64,000 nt of DNA, from the NCBI GenBank assembly GCA_973895155.1, contig OZ316894.1:12958001-13022000 (forward strand), given 5' to 3'. Within the stretch, counting starts at the first letter, position 1. Each line of letters begins with the position of its first letter. Source of the stretch: Marsupella aquatica (Eukaryota > Marchantiophyta). A model generated the notes under the pieces. It made no database searches and was not told the DNA's origin. It saw only the letters and a list, made by a program, of their open reading frames with translations. The translations under genes and the position numbers were made by a program. Below are positions 9,439-19,300 of the stretch, piece by piece.

Positions 9439-11646
9439 TGTGACACGGGCAATGTGTCACTTGACCAAACCGAGGTCGAAGATTAGGACTTATACGGTCA
9501 TAAGGACCGTAGCCATAGCGTAGAATAGCACGTATAGCCGCCAAGTTGCCATTATGATTAGATTAGGAGTAGGTTAAGATAACCGAATAATTACGAGTTC
9601 AGGAAAGGGATTATTACGCACGACCGAGGTACGGTGGCGGCAGCGGAGTAAAAATCAGTTAGAAGAATCACGCTTGGACCGAGATGCCGACTTCAGCTCG
9701 TTATCAATGACCAAACGGCCTGACCTTCTCACGCTCGGGCTCGTCCTGGCACCCCCATAAGAGAGGAGCCGATGGCACTGCGGGCCATTCGCTCACGTTT
9801 ACCTTTTTGGAATTCACGGACGCTGCCATCCGCTCGCCTTTTTGATTGAATCCAGTCGATCTTTACGAGGAAATTATCGAGGGAGAAGAGCAGAATGTGG
9901 TGAGATTTAGTCAGGACGAGCGAGGCCTCCGCGAAAAAGGACCAGCCAGGTGGGAACGTGGACGCAACGAACCAGACTACGAGGTTAGTATGACCCTCAC
10001 AGCCTTGGGATTTTGGACCTTGTTTGGCGAGGTAGGTGCTAAGTTCTCCGAGACTTACTGGTACTCTTGCCCCGAGAAAGCCGCTTATGAACGAAGGTAC
10101 GTGAAGCTGGTAACCAAGGTAGCACTGGTTAATTGCGAAAGGACAGCCATCACCGGGGATTCTAGCTATAACGAGCTGCGAGACTACATCACCGAACTAT
10201 ATCTCAGCGAGGAAGGGCTTAGATCGGTAGCAGAGGCGATTCTTGAGGTTCCAGCTAAGTTCTTTAAGCTGAAGGGCAACCAGCGGCTTACTCGAGCGGA
10301 GTTCGACAAGATTCCGGGGTACCTAGACCAGCAGATCGCAACCGAAAAGCGCCAAGAAGACATCAGCAGACAACGGGAAGCGGCGTGTAATCTCACGTTC
10401 CTTGGGGAAAGCTCCAACGCCTTCAACTGGGATATGGCTACCCCAGCGCCTCAACCGATGACCACCGGAGTACCGCCGAACCAGTCCCAAGTCCGTCCAG
10501 TAATCAACGCGGAGTGTTCTTCGGGTTCCGAGCAAGCTAGTCCGCAACTCGAACAGCGTCCTCGTAAGCGGTCAAGGACTACGACGGCCCCCGAATCAAC
10601 ACGGACCGACGCCGCGCCTGCACCTGCCCCGACAAACCCCCCGACCAACCAGACCCGACGGCCCCCGGATAACCCAAAGTCCAACTTATTACAGGTAATC
10701 CGCATCCCCGAGGTAGTCTGGATCGCGATCAAGAAACTCGAACATGCGGACTATCTCAAGGAGCATCAGTTGGAGCGGTTCGCCCACTTACTATGGAGGC
10801 CATGCGCCACCGGGCCGAAGGAGATTTGTGAGTTCATCTCCAATTTCGACATTGATGCGTCGACCACCAAGGTTGCGGGGCAGACCTTATCACTCATGGA
10901 GCATCGGTTAACGCAAATTTTCGGCCTACCAACCGGGCCGGTGCCGGTGGAAATCCAAATTCGGGATAAGGAGTATACGCCGCGGCACTTCAAACCCGAG
11001 GGTAAGACGGACAACGGATAGAAGCAGGGGGCGTGCACCAACTTAACCTGTATGGAGCGGCTTAACTTCATACGGACTACCCTACACATGATTGAGCCAC
11101 GATCCGAGATTTCCCTCTGCACGATCGTGCAGGTGGAACAGTACAAACGACAAAACTGGGCCCAATTCTTCTACCGAAGATTCTCGGGGGAGCTGAAGCG
11201 GGCTCAGGGTGGTATGGCTATTGGAGGGAAGACTTACTTGGGAAGTCATATCGCCATTATCCTTGCCTGGTACAAGGCACGGCGGGAGGCCAGAGGAAAG
11301 AATACGGCCACCTCAGCCCCGGGTAATGTCACCCCCGCCCTAGAGGAGGCAACCCCGACTACGCGGACTACTGTCCCTCGGACAAACCCCGAGCCGGAAG
11401 CCCCGACTAATACTCCGCAACCGCCCCCTGTGGAAATTCCACCGCCTCCTTCCGTTGAGCCTCCGCTACCTACAGTACAACCACCCCCAATCCCTCCACC
11501 ACCTGAAGAAACCTTCCCCTCCCCAGCGCTGACTACGGAGGAGCTCATTGCCCCTGCCGAGGAACCACCAGTACCCGAGAGGATGGAGGACTACCAAGTA
11601 GCCCCGGGGACCATGGCCTACGACCTGGTCCAGAATTTTAGCCAGA
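9439..11646 (+). mobile_element. Partial long LTR, family B, 5' part, copy 1
   Basis: Starts TGTGACACGGGC at 9439, directly after the interrupted gene, and is far more GC-rich than the sequence to its left. Its gene (9846 onward) has the same architecture as the gene inside the well-defined family A LTR (49469-54137), and its start TGTGACAC resembles the family A start TGTGATGC. I therefore read it as the 5' part of a related protein-coding LTR. It is cut near 11646, where it joins an inverted piece of a family A LTR. No 3' end, primer-binding site or polypurine tract is present. Confidence 0.65.
9846..11646 (+). pseudogene. LTR-borne transposon protein, family B, copy 1
   Basis: Related at low identity to the 1,210-codon protein of the family A LTR. 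It has an FW-containing helical block (about 10000-10340), a Pro/Ser/Thr-rich linker with a KRSR basic patch, a second globular block ending in an FGLP motif (10690-10960), a block like the MIDFLRVTM region of family A (11052-11280), then a long proline-rich tract (11400-11600). One TAG at 11019-11021 interrupts it; the frame resumes immediately. A TGA just upstream of 9846 shortens the N-terminus relative to copy 2. The C-terminal coiled coil expected from family A is missing because the sequence is cut near 11646. I infer a plant transposon protein of unknown role. Confidence 0.6.
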
Positions 11647-11768
11647 CTATCTCTCTGAAAAAAGGGTCCTTGCTCCAACTCTTCCCCAAAGATGCTGAGC
11701 GCCAACTCTCCACACATTTCCCCGTACTCCATGGCTCTATTTTTAGCATAGTTGGAGGAAGTAGAAGT
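11646..11768 (-). other. 123-bp inverted scrap of family A LTR
   Basis: Read on the minus strand, it encodes the AMEYGEMCGELAL segment found in the middle of the family A LTR gene (compare 51700-51800 and 41240-41362). It is flanked by plus-oriented family B on the left and by the plus-oriented 3' half of the same family A LTR on the right (11769). It is the footprint of the rearrangement described in the findings. Confidence 0.85.
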
Positions 11769-11773
11769 TTGGA

Positions 11774-13045
11774 TAGCGCCAATTAGAAGAAGCGGTGGCT
11801 TTGGAAAGAACCAAGAAGGACGAGGTCATCCGTCGGCTCAGGGCAAGGGAAGCCGAAATCAAAGACCTGAGGGCGGCCAAGAAAGCCCAAGATGAGCTGC
11901 AGATTAAGCGGCATGAGCTAAATATCATTCAGGGCCAATTGGATACCGCACAGTCTGATAATCGGATTATCGAGAATAAATTGACTCGAACCCAAGAAGA
12001 GTTGGCCGATGCGATCAAGGAGCGGGAGAAGTGGAAGCGAGAGCTGAGGGGTGCAGAGGAGGCCCACATAACAGCCAACAACCGGGCCAGGGCAGAGACC
12101 CAGAGAAGGGAAAGGGCATTGAAGGGGGAGCTCGAGGTTATCCGCGGAGCCCTTGAGAAGAAGGAGGCCGAGTTGGGGAAATCCTATCAAGGGATTATTG
12201 CGCTGTAGTAGGAGCTTGCATCCCTGACGGCCAGCTTCAAGGCCGACCTACGTGAGAAGGACAATATGCTCGATCAGACTTACGCCAAGATGAACCAGAT
12301 GGAGTCTGTCATCATTGCAGAGCTCGACAAGGAGTTAAGAGCGACCCGGGAGGAGAGAGCTGCGTTTAAACAGGAATTGGAGGAAGCCCAAAAGGAGCTG
12401 GAGGAGGCGCGCAAGGACCTGGACGAAGTGCAGGAAGAGTTGGAGGAAAGCACGCGGAAGCTAGAGAACTTACAACGACGAGCCGACAACCAAACGGAGC
12501 GGCTGAAGAAACAAGCCGCAGTATTTAAGTGCTTGGCTTCATCAGGGCCAACTCAAATTGAGGCCACTAAGTTACCAGGAGTGGTACTGGCCAAAGGACA
12601 AGCCGCGCCATTTGCACTAGTGCCGGAAGTAAGTGGGAAGGGGAAGGGGCCAGCTGCCGAACCAGAAAAGAAGAAGCGGAAACCTTCAGGGTCAGGGAGT
12701 AATACGGCTCCACAGGCCATGGTGACCAAGGAGGTAAACCCAGCACCGACCTCAGGCAGGGTTACGGCAGAGGATCCAACTACCCTAGAAGAAGGGGATG
12801 ACAAAGCCGAGGCCAGGATACTCGGTAATGAAGCCAAGGTACCCAATCCGCCACTTGAGTGTGCAAGGGAGGCCGTAGCCGAGGCTGATGTTGAAGCCGA
12901 TGCCGTTGCCAGGGGTGGACCCAGTCAAGCCGATGGAGAGTTGACTCAGTCAAGGGCAGGTAATTTGTCAGAGAACGAACCTATAGCAGTGGCTGAGGTG
13001 GAAGCGTTGGGGGCGTCCACTGAGGAACAGCCACCGCTGCCATGA
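11774..13045 (+). pseudogene. LTR-borne protein, family A, C-terminal coiled-coil half
   Basis: Corresponds to the last third of the 1,210-codon protein at 50390-54022. The Glu/Lys/Gln-rich heptad-like stretch (11795-12530) strongly predicts a long coiled coil. An acidic, low-complexity tail with a KKKRK patch (12660-12690) follows, ending at 13045. Two successive TAG codons at 12206-12211 replace two Gln codons of the intact gene (CAG to TAG). A one-base deletion near 11775 relative to the intact gene shifts the entry frame. Confidence 0.75.
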
Positions 13046-13930
13046 CGGTGGTGGAGGGCGGACGTGGAGGGAGGAGGCGTGAGTGGGCAGGGCGGGCTCA
13101 GATCTCTAAGTTTAGGATTAGGATCAGGACCAGGAGGCGGCCCTGACACTTAGCTTAGTGGGATTGCGGTTCCACTGGTAAGAGCAACACTTGTACTCCT
13201 GCCTCGCTATACATAGGTAGATTCAGTTAGGTAGATTAAGCTTACACTGCAAGGAATTAGGCGGATCCACTACCAGGATAAGTACCTGGGCAGCGGGGAG
13301 CTCAGGGCCTCTTCTTTAGCAAGTTTTTAGTTGCACCAGCTGGGCTGGGATCAAGTAGTAAGAGAAGCTCTCGGTTAGTCATACAGTGACCCTTGTGTAT
13401 ATTCATTTTTCCTCATGCCTAAGAGCTGAATAGAGTTGGCCTCACGGCTTAGTTCGCAGAGCTTGTGTATGAGATGTACTATTTGTATGGCAAGTGCATG
13501 GTATGACTCAGTCAGAAGGAGTCATTTTGCTATTTGTGTGTCGCATTAACTTGTGTGAAGAGTGCCCACATCAACTAATAGAGGAAGGAAAGTAAGCAAG
13601 AGAGTGAGAGTTGGATGTGTCAAGCTGAGAGAGGTCTTAGCGGCTTAACCAAGCCTATTGGGGATCATTCCGGCGGCGGAATCCAAATATACCTAACAAG
13701 ACGGAGGGGAAGACAAGGGAAGGCCTAGATTAGGCCGGCTACGTATCTCATGACCCGATGAAGGATCTGTCCAGTATATGTGTGTAAAATGTTAATAGTA
13801 GTAGTAGAAGGAGGTTAGCAGCGTCCAATGCCACTAAGCCGCGGAAACGGCCTCGCCAAGCGCAAAACCCGCGGGAATCGGCTTGTGAAGGGGGGTTTCT
13901 GGGGTTTAGGGAGCCATGGGATGCACCACA
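13046..13930 (+). other. Non-coding 3' part of family A LTR (R-U5-like)
   Basis: About 0.9 kb between the LTR gene's stop and the LTR end. It matches 49469-50389 (reverse strand) and 60362-61282. It holds short runs such as (TAG)n near 13797-13812. I saw no further gene. A promoter for the element probably lies here, but I cannot fix a TATA box or start site. Confidence 0.6.
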
Positions 13931-15646
13931 AAACACAACCAAAAAATCTCACCAAACTAACTCGCTTTGCAGTACAAGTACTTCGCTCAATGTATGGTCT
14001 GAAACAGAGCGAATTGACATGGTATAAGAGATTCAAATCAGAAATGCTAGCAATGGTATTCACGAATGCAGACATAACACCATGCATATTCATTAAGAAA
14101 GAAGGACGAGAACTCATAATCATTGCCATATACGTGGATGATCTGAACTTATTCAGGACCAGCCGAATCATGCTGGAAACCATTAAATTACTGAAAAGGG
14201 CATTCAAGGTGAGAGACTTGGGGCAGACTACATCTACCTCGGATTGCAATTTGAACACTTGCCCACTGGAATTTTCCTGCGTCAATCTACATACACAAGA
14301 AAGATATTGAAACAATTTAACATGCATCAGGCAAAACCGTTCCAATCTCCAATGGACATTCACTCCTTGGATAAGGATAAGGACATCTTCCGGAAGAGGA
14401 ACAAGAACGAGCCACTACTTGGCTCAGAAAAACCATACCTATCTGCTATAGGTGTCCTAATGTTTCTCGCCAACCAGACCAGACCTGATCTGGCATTCTG
14501 GGTGAACTTGCTGGCCCGCCACAGTGCAGCACCAACAATACGCCACTAGAATGGCATCAAGCAAATTTTCTGCTACCTAAGAGGTACCATAGACCTGGGA
14601 TTATTCTACCCGAAGAACGCTACTTACTTACTAACTGGATATGCTGATGCAGGATATGTGTCCGATCCTCAAGACGCTAAATCACAAACAGGGTACGTGT
14701 TCTTGATGGGGCAAACGACGATCTCATGGAGGAGCAACAAGCAAACGCTTACCACGACCTCATCAAACCACTCTGAAATAATTGCGTTATACAAAGTCAG
14801 CCGCGAGTGCATCTGGATACGAACGTGATCAACCACATACATTATAACACAAGAACGCCAAGACTGACTGCACCCCTACATGTATACGAAGACAACCGAC
14901 CATGCATCGATCAAATTCAAACAAGTTTCATCAAGGGTGACAGGACAAAGCACATTGCCCCTAAGTTCTTCTTTACTAAGGAGCAGCAGAGCAAAAGCAT
15001 TGAAGTGCACTAGATACCAAGCAAATCAAACTCTGCAGATATGTTTACGAAAGCCCTACCACCCACTCTCCACAAAAAGCATGCACATTTGATAGGGCTA
15101 AGAAACTTATCTCAATTGCAGATAAACTAACCAAACTTGGGATCGTAGTTGATACGCTCACACCATTCAGGGGGAGATCCGCTCGACCTCCGCCTGATCG
15201 TAGACAAAAATTAACAGCTTTGCAGCCGAAAGTGCGTTCCAAACCAAGAACAACGAGACGACCCCACATAAGAACAATTCAAGACCATCAAAATGGCCGA
15301 ACGTCCAATAACCCAAGAATGACACTCGGCAAAAGACATCACCACTACGACACCACAATATCGACAAACCACGTACTTAGGGCAACGACAATACACGACA
15401 AAACATCAAAGGACACCAATGTCCACTAGAATCAACGTTACACACTAGCATATAAGGTTATGTTAGCCCAATACAACAATACTTTTAAGTTAAATTACAA
15501 AGTAAATCATGGAGGGAATGGTAATACTCTTTCCCCCCACAAGAAAGGAGGGGGGGTTTTAATGAGATTACAGTCCCCCATAATGATTAAAGTAGGCTTT
15601 AATTGGTTGCAACATTTCCCCAGACCATGTTACACCCAAGGGGAAG
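13931..15646 (+). pseudogene. Ty1/copia pol, 3' half (RT C-terminus and RNase H), broken
   Basis: Encodes the SMYGLKQS block of copia reverse transcriptase (about 13990), the catalytic YVDDLN (about 14130), then in a shifted frame a YLSAIGVLMFLANQTRPD block (14420-14500) and RNase H with GYADAGY (about 14640) and TSSNHSEI (about 14760). A frameshift lies near 14230. Stops occur near 14549 and 14828. Non-coding sequence from about 15100 leads to a purine tract (AAGGGGAAG) and the LTR at 15647. Its 5' part is at 43776-44371 on the other strand: joining the two at a single AAACA keeps one open frame across the joint. Confidence 0.88.
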
Positions 15647-15795
15647 TGTTGTAACCTAAGTTAACTCTAGCTTACCTAGGACCAAGCCTACTATGGTTAG
15701 GTTAAGACCAACTGCCCAACTGCCTTACCTACCTAAGGGGCTATATGTATATTATGAGGAATGAATGGAAGCATGATTGTTGATGAGCTACAACA
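15647..15795 (+). repeat. Copia 3' LTR
   Basis: 149 bp, TGTTGTAACC...CTACAACA, immediately after a purine-rich tract ending AAGGGGAAG. The termini match those of the copia LTRs at 23789 and 44372 (TGTTR...YAACA). It is followed directly by gypsy integrase sequence, so this copia element had inserted into a gypsy element. Confidence 0.85.
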
Positions 15796-15887
15796 CAATG
15801 CAATTACTACGGCTCGATTCATGTATGAGCAGATCTTCACCAGGTATGGCGCACCCCTAGAGTTAGTTAGTGATCATAGAGGAACCC
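15796..15887 (+). pseudogene. Gypsy integrase scrap
   Basis: About 30 codons matching the ITTARFMYEQIFTRYGAP region of the family A integrase core (compare 54830-54930, minus strand), up to the second catalytic Asp block (VSD). It stops short of the catalytic Glu and joins directly to an LTR start at 15888, so most of the integrase C-terminus is deleted. Confidence 0.85.
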
Positions 15888-16050
15888 TGTAATGCCTAGC
15901 TAGGAATCACTAGGCCAGTTAAAGTGGTAAAACCAGGAGTGTACCCTGAAAACACATTAGTATAGTAACAAAACAAGGAAAATATAAACAATTAAGGGTG
16001 ACTATGGAACCCAAGCCGAGGCCGGTGTCATGAGGTTTTCTTCCTAAGGG
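15888..16050 (+). mobile_element. 5' fragment of a family A-related LTR
   Basis: Begins TGTAATGCCTAG and follows the first roughly 150 bp of the family A LTR (43775 leftwards, 54137 leftwards), including GGAAAATATAAACAATTA. Homology fades around 16030-16050, before the LTR gene. Being fused to an integrase scrap, it is a deletion product rather than a normal pol-LTR junction. Confidence 0.75.
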
Positions 16051-16160
16051 AGAAATCCTCATGTTTAGCTTGTGCAAAAGAAGAGAAAGAAAAAGATTAA
16101 AAACATGCAACTTTTGCAAAAAAAATTTGTGGTATTTCAAAGTGTAGTCAAGTCTGGTTT

Positions 16161-17033
16161 TTGAGTAAAGATGAGTGTTTAGGTGTAGGGAGTCAAAAGC
16201 TGAAAAATAAAGAAAAGTTCATGTTGCGTGTAGGAGAGTTGGTTGCTGATGAAGAGATCCTTGGTTTATATGATGAGTATGGCAATGAGCCCTCTTTTGT
16301 ACATATTTTGAGAGATATTGCTAAAGGTGAGAGTGAGATAGAGGTAGGGGGAGAATTCTATGGAGAGATGATTCATTTGTTGGGGCCTGAAATGAGTATC
16401 CACACAAAGTACAAAATAGTGGAACAAAAGGTTCGTCCCGCATCTGTTCCATTACCACCTAAGGCTAGGGAGATGATTGAGAGTGCAAGTAGAGAGCCTT
16501 GCTTAAGACCTTCAGAAGATATTGGGCATGTGTTTACAAAAGAGACATTGGCAAGCTTGAAGATAGGAGGTGATGGGCTATTGACTGATGTGGAGATTTC
16601 AGCTTTTAGAAACATGGTAAGGGTGCATGGAAAGGCATTTTCTTTTGTGTTGGAGGAGATAGGATGTGTCAACCCAAGTGATGTGGCTCCTATGATTATC
16701 TTTTCTGTTCCTCATATCCCTTGGGATCTCAAGCCTTTACCAGTACCTAGGGCTATGCTTCCAAAGGTTATTGATTTGTTGAAAGAGAAGATTAAGGCTA
16801 GAATTCTTGAAAGGTCAGATGCTCCATACTCAAATCGGTGGTTTATTGTTAAGAAAAAGAATGGTAAGATGAGATTCATTCAAGATATGCAACCACCTAA
16901 CAAGGTGACCATTAGGAATGTAGGGACTGGATCTGTTGTTGATGAGTTTGCTAAAGAATTTGCAGGAAGTGCTATCTATTCCATTGATGACTTGTTGGCT
17001 ACCTCCTATTCACTTAGATCTTACTCAAGTTAA
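16161..17033 (+). pseudogene. Ty3/gypsy reverse transcriptase fragment
   Basis: Same lineage as the element at 19301-29208: spacer region, then ERSDAPYSNRW, FIQDMQPPNKVTIRN, and VDEFAKEFAG leading to the first catalytic Asp (IDDL). It ends there at 17033, so it lacks the second catalytic motif. Codon use is much more AT-rich than in the copy at 21724, indicating a separate, older or differently methylated copy. Confidence 0.85.
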
Positions 17034-17390
17034 AATGCTAGTTAAACCGATAAGGTGGCAGTTTCCGGTTTGCAAGCAAATGAAGGGGAGACAATTGTTA
17101 GGTGGCATGTGCAAGAGATAGGGCTCAAGCTTTGGAGTGCAAGACAAGCTTGGGTAGGTGAAGAGGAGGGTTGTGGCGTGGCACTAATGGCCATCGCTTC
17201 TTACTAAAGTTAAAAGAGTTGTTAAACCGGTAAGATGGTAGTTTCCGGTTTGCAAGCAAATGAAGGGGAGACAAGTGTTGGTGTTGGCATCGCTAAGGGT
17301 GAAGCTCAAGCTTGAGTATGACAACTCAAGCTAGGAGATAAGGTTGAGCCTTGCCTTGGTGGTGGGCTACTATTTGTGGAGGTTAACCAG
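17030..17390 (+). repeat. Two direct repeats with about 180-bp period
   Basis: A block around CAGTTTCCGGTTTGCAAGCA, beginning near 17042, recurs near 17222, flanked in both units by a TTAAACCG run before and AATGAAGGGGAGACAA after. The remainder of each unit diverges, though CTCAAGCTT recurs. The first unit begins where the RT fragment ends. No coding frame. Confidence 0.75.
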
Positions 17391-18208
17391 GTGGTTGAGT
17401 TCATAGAGGGAGGTGTTTACAAAAGGCAGGAAAACAGGAAACAGGCATTCATAACAGAAACCGGTAACAGGGAAAAAGACTGGTAACAGGAAAATTCTAG
17501 TCTCAAACTTTTGAAATTTTTTCTGGTAGCACCCGACGCTGGTAAAAATAGTGCCAAAGGTGAGGTTTTTTTAAAAGACACCAAAAAAACAAACAGGAGT
17601 AAATATAAGAAACTCGTAGCGGTAGGAACTCTCCATGATTATTGCTAGCACCGGGCGCTATGAAGAGTCTATAATTTGTACCAATTGCACTTTCGGAGGA
17701 TATTTAATGAAGGGGGTTATGAAATGTTCAATCTCGGAATGCTATTTAAGTCAATTATAATTAACCAAAACCTTTCAGTAGCGCCTGGCGCTACTACAAT
17801 AATCCCAATAGACAACCATCGTCTATTCTAGCCTCCTCCCGATCAGGGTCTTTCCAGAAGACATCTAGCTACAAAGATCCATGACTGTTCCCGCTAGTTC
17901 ACCTAATACCACAAAATCAGACGGAAAACTAAACATTTATGCAACCACAGCCCAGAAAGAATCCACACCCAATAACCCTTAGAAAATTGGGAAGCGCCCG
18001 ACGCTAGCCAATATTGCACCTGAGAACACGTCTTCACAACTCAAACTTCAAGAATCTGAAATAAAAATATAATAGTGACAGTATGTTTGAGGAGTGCCTG
18101 GTGCTAGTAAAACTTGAAAGGGCTTAAAATCAGCCAATTCATCGAAATGGTTACACACTGAAACATTAAATGACGTATTTGAAGAAAACCCCATTGCTAC
18201 CTATAAAC
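17391..18208. other. AT-rich non-coding stretch
   Basis: No coding frame. It begins with AACAGG-rich sequence resembling that near 2510-2530 and carries five palindromes of the TAGCGCC family (separate entry). It lies downstream of the minus-strand gene at 18209-18872, the same relative position as the palindromes downstream of the MULE gene. Confidence 0.6.
17527..18106. repeat. Second field of five palindromes
   Basis: 17527-17541 (decayed), 17646-17660 (TAGCACCGGGCGCTA, one CG to CA change), 17779-17793 (perfect TAGCGCCTGGCGCTA, extended by one flanking pair), 17992-18006 (decayed) and 18092-18106 (decayed). Spacing is irregular (about 90-215 bp). This segment is not part of the 29.6-kb duplication. 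It has no visible homology to the MULE locus apart from the motif. Confidence 0.85.
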
Positions 18209-18872
18209 TATCAGATGTTTCTGATGCGGAGCCTTCAGATCTGTCTGTGGACTCGGCTTCGTCATCAATGTACTTGCTTTGGGAAACATCATCTATATAA
18301 GGGTTCCTCATGAACTTCCTGTCTGCTCCCCTCTAAAGACGTAGACCTTTTGTTTCCCAACAAAGCGTTCTAATTTTCTCAACCCTCCTAGCGGCATTTT
18401 CAGCGTATGAGGGCAAAACAAACGGCTTCTCAGGAGTGACAATTACATTCCTAGCTAGTCTCCTCCGGAGTTGGAAACGCTTCCTCAAATTCCATTCTGA
18501 CCTGATCCAGTACAACGGAAAAAAATATGAGTTTAGGAGATAAGAGAGCAAGAACCCAGAATTGTCAACAACACTTGAAAGGATAAAGAAGCTTACTGGA
18601 AGAACATTACTCGTCTGAGTCTTCGCTCTTCTCCGAAGAATCTTCCTCCTAGGTTTTCTCTGTGTCATCTCCGACATTGTCGTGACAAATTGTTTCTGTG
18701 CCGCGACCAGGAATGAGGAAGTTGGTTGGTGTTCCGTTTTCTGTGAACTGCGAATGGTTTGGAGTCGAATCATTTCGACTTCAAGGTTGACTCCGAGAGT
18801 CGATTGGCATTCCGTTTTCTGTCGAATCGTTTTGACTTCTAGCTCGACTCTGAGTGACGATTGGTGTTTCAT
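18209..18872 (-). pseudogene. Unrecognised basic/acidic protein gene with one intron
   Basis: Not recognised. The first exon (18872 to about 18596) encodes two imperfect repeats with a shared LEVxxIR core, then a very basic RKPRRK...RRR patch. An intron fits about 18594-18509 (GTAAGC...ATCAG). The second exon encodes another basic stretch (RLARN, ARRVEKIR). A TAG at 18333-18335 interrupts it, after which the frame continues with a Ser/Asp/Glu-rich tail to a stop near 18209. Basic patches suggest a nuclear or nucleic-acid-binding product, but this is inference. It could be a transposon gene, given the nearby palindromes. Confidence 0.4.
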
Positions 18873-19300
18873 TTTTGATGAGTTTTGGGCATGCGGAAGC
18901 TAAGGAGTTGGGAGTTGGTTGCGATTGGGATGCGAAGGGCTGTTGGATCGTCTTCTGGCGACCAAGAGTCTGGCTGCTGAGTTCTGAACCCGCCTAGCGA
19001 TGACTCATCGGGCGGGGATGCTGCTTTTGAGGCGTATTTGAGGGCTGAGCTTTGGCTCAATCCAGGAGAGTCGATCGTTTATGGAGATTTGGATTGAGGT
19101 TTGAGGTGCTACCGATTGTGGACCAGCGAACCTGAGTGCTGGATCATTGGCGATGCGAGCTAGAGATTCTGAGTTCTGAGCTTGAGCACTTGAGTAATTG
19201 AGTTTCGTGGATTTTCAAACTTGATAGCCTTTGAGTGGACGATAGCCCGATGGAAGATAGATAGTAGCCCGCCGAAGGGTTAGAGATCAAACTTCCACGA
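18873..19300 (+). other. Leader region before the basidiomycete-like gypsy gag
   Basis: GC-richer than the sequence to its left and likely the 5' leader of the gypsy element that follows. I could not find an LTR end or primer-binding site. A minus-strand frame at 18869-19060 is probably fortuitous. Confidence 0.45.

Larger units (their letters stand above)
1..11768. repeat. Long direct duplication, copy 1 (right end at 11768)
   Basis: Matches 29595-41362 base for base at a constant offset of 29,594, so there are no net indels. I noticed about 28 substitutions by eye, about 10 before position 9300 and about 18 after it. The right edge is exact: both copies read GTAGAAGT up to 11768 and 41362, then diverge. 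The left edge is outside the window, because copy 2 continues leftwards without a visible break in the helicase. It contains a helicase remnant, a MULE remnant, an unknown gene and a partial family B LTR. All the disabling stops I checked in these genes are shared by both copies, so the decay preceded the duplication. Confidence 0.97.
11769..13930 (+). mobile_element. Family A LTR, 3' half of a split solo LTR
   Basis: Plus-oriented. Starts in mid-gene at 11769 and ends ...GATGCACCACA at 13930, matching the 3' terminus of the intact family A LTR (GGACGCACCACA on the minus strand at 49469). It is followed by AAACA (13931-13935) and copia coding sequence. The missing 5' half is at 41240-43775, inverted, and ends against the same AAACA. 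The two halves total about 4.70 kb, close to the 4,669 bp of the intact LTR. Confidence 0.9.

Noticed and set aside
11246-11548. Gly/Val-rich minus-strand frame
   Set aside because: It is the antisense shadow of the proline-rich tract of the family B gene.
11769-11783. TAGCGCCAATTAG near 11774 as another palindrome
   Set aside because: Only one arm is present. The same place in intact family A reads AAGCACCAATTAG, so this is coding sequence that drifted into similarity.
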